64,000 bases of DNA from Brevibacterium daeguense (GTDB lineage: Bacteria; Actinomycetota; Actinomycetes; Actinomycetales; Brevibacteriaceae): NCBI RefSeq assembly GCF_021729135.1, contig NZ_JAJTWW010000020.1, forward strand, positions 1 through 64,000, in the 5' to 3' direction. The notes under the pieces are model-generated. The model saw only the letters and a list, made by a program, of their open reading frames with translations. It was not told the origin of the DNA and ran no database searches. Positions 63,852 to 64,000 of the stretch are shown piece by piece (within the stretch, counting starts at the first letter, position 1; every line of letters begins with the position of its first letter). The position numbers were made by a program, and so were the translations under genes.

Positions 63852-64000
63852 ATGAGCCGACGGATGTTCACCGCACTGCTCCCGCCCGCCGGCGTGCGCC
63901 GCGAGCTGGACGAATTGCTGCGACCGCGCCGGAAGACCGACCGGCTGATCCGCTACACCTCCCAGGAGCGCTGGCACGTCACTCTGAGCTTCATGCCCGC
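63852..64000 (+). CDS. thpR: 2'-5' RNA ligase family protein (ThpR), 3' end outside window
   Basis: The start MSRRMFTALLPPAGVRRELDELL and the first HxTL motif (RWHVTLSFMP) are those of the bacterial 2'-5' RNA ligase/RNA 2',3'-cyclic phosphodiesterase. Only 49 codons lie in the window. The second HxTx motif would be beyond the edge. The tandem repeat lies directly upstream and may contain or affect its promoter. Confidence 0.85.
   Translation, partial: MSRRMFTALLPPAGVRRELDELLRPRRKTDRLIRYTSQERWHVTLSFMP

Overview
The window is high-GC DNA of a typical actinobacterium. The evidence is strong G/C bias at third codon positions, frequent GTG/TTG starts, ATGA/GTGA gene overlaps, and many genes whose start codon lies 6-8 nt after a TANNNT box with no Shine-Dalgarno sequence. 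Family content (TAXI-type TRAP transport, DUF222/HNH '13E12'-type protein, DUF1684, protealysin/emfourin, ectoine-hydrolase-like M24 enzyme) would fit a Micrococcales genus such as Brevibacterium, but the genus is a guess. About fifty protein genes were identified. No rRNA, tRNA, CRISPR array, prophage or insertion sequence was seen.

Region A (1-1118): an edge-truncated DUF222/HNH-type gene, then about 470 bp of non-coding DNA with an AT-rich patch and two tandem hairpins.

Region B (1119-22625): a large acyl-CoA catabolic island. A minus-strand operon carries a histidine phosphatase, an SDR, and an acyl-CoA dehydrogenase between two APH-type kinases. Across the island lie a CaiB-type CoA transferase, a thiolase, a second (LCAD-type) acyl-CoA dehydrogenase, a type-10-like hydroxyacyl-CoA dehydrogenase, an enoyl-CoA hydratase, a Cat1/AarC-type CoA transferase and an acyl-CoA ligase. 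Uptake is supplied by one fused TRAP permease and three extracytoplasmic binding lipoproteins (two TAXI, one DctP-like). A TetR regulator sits in the middle. Palindromes of the form AAC-N4-GTT precede most of these transcription units, so the island looks like one regulon. The kinase/ACAD pairing resembles the ACAD10/ACAD11 and bacterial Lva systems for 4-hydroxyacyl-CoA catabolism. The natural substrate is not known from sequence.

Region C (22653-34881): membrane and housekeeping genes: DUF421 protein, protealysin-like M4 protease translationally coupled to its emfourin inhibitor, FMN-dependent alpha-hydroxyacid dehydrogenase, rhodanese, phosphoglucomutase, MFS transporter, glycerate kinase, CopC-like protein, M13 peptidase and VOC protein.

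Region D (34998-49683): an AraC-type regulator remnant with an internal deletion, a PaoABC-type molybdenum aldehyde oxidoreductase operon, a DUF1684 fusion, an MFS transporter and M18 aminopeptidase divergent from one shared promoter box, an unusual MDR alcohol dehydrogenase, a YyaL-like DUF255 protein, and an AtzG-like/amidase/panB operon.

Region E (49711-64000): an SDR, two adjacent STAND-type ATPases that lack the usual LuxR DNA-binding domain, an LLM oxidoreductase, a YflT-like protein, a membrane thioredoxin-fold protein, an overlapping aminotransferase/CDP-alcohol phosphatidyltransferase/PIN cluster, a GNAT protein, a zinc alcohol dehydrogenase, an ectoine-hydrolase-like M24/M20 pair, four 18-bp tandem repeats, and the start of a 2'-5' RNA ligase (ThpR) gene cut by the window edge.
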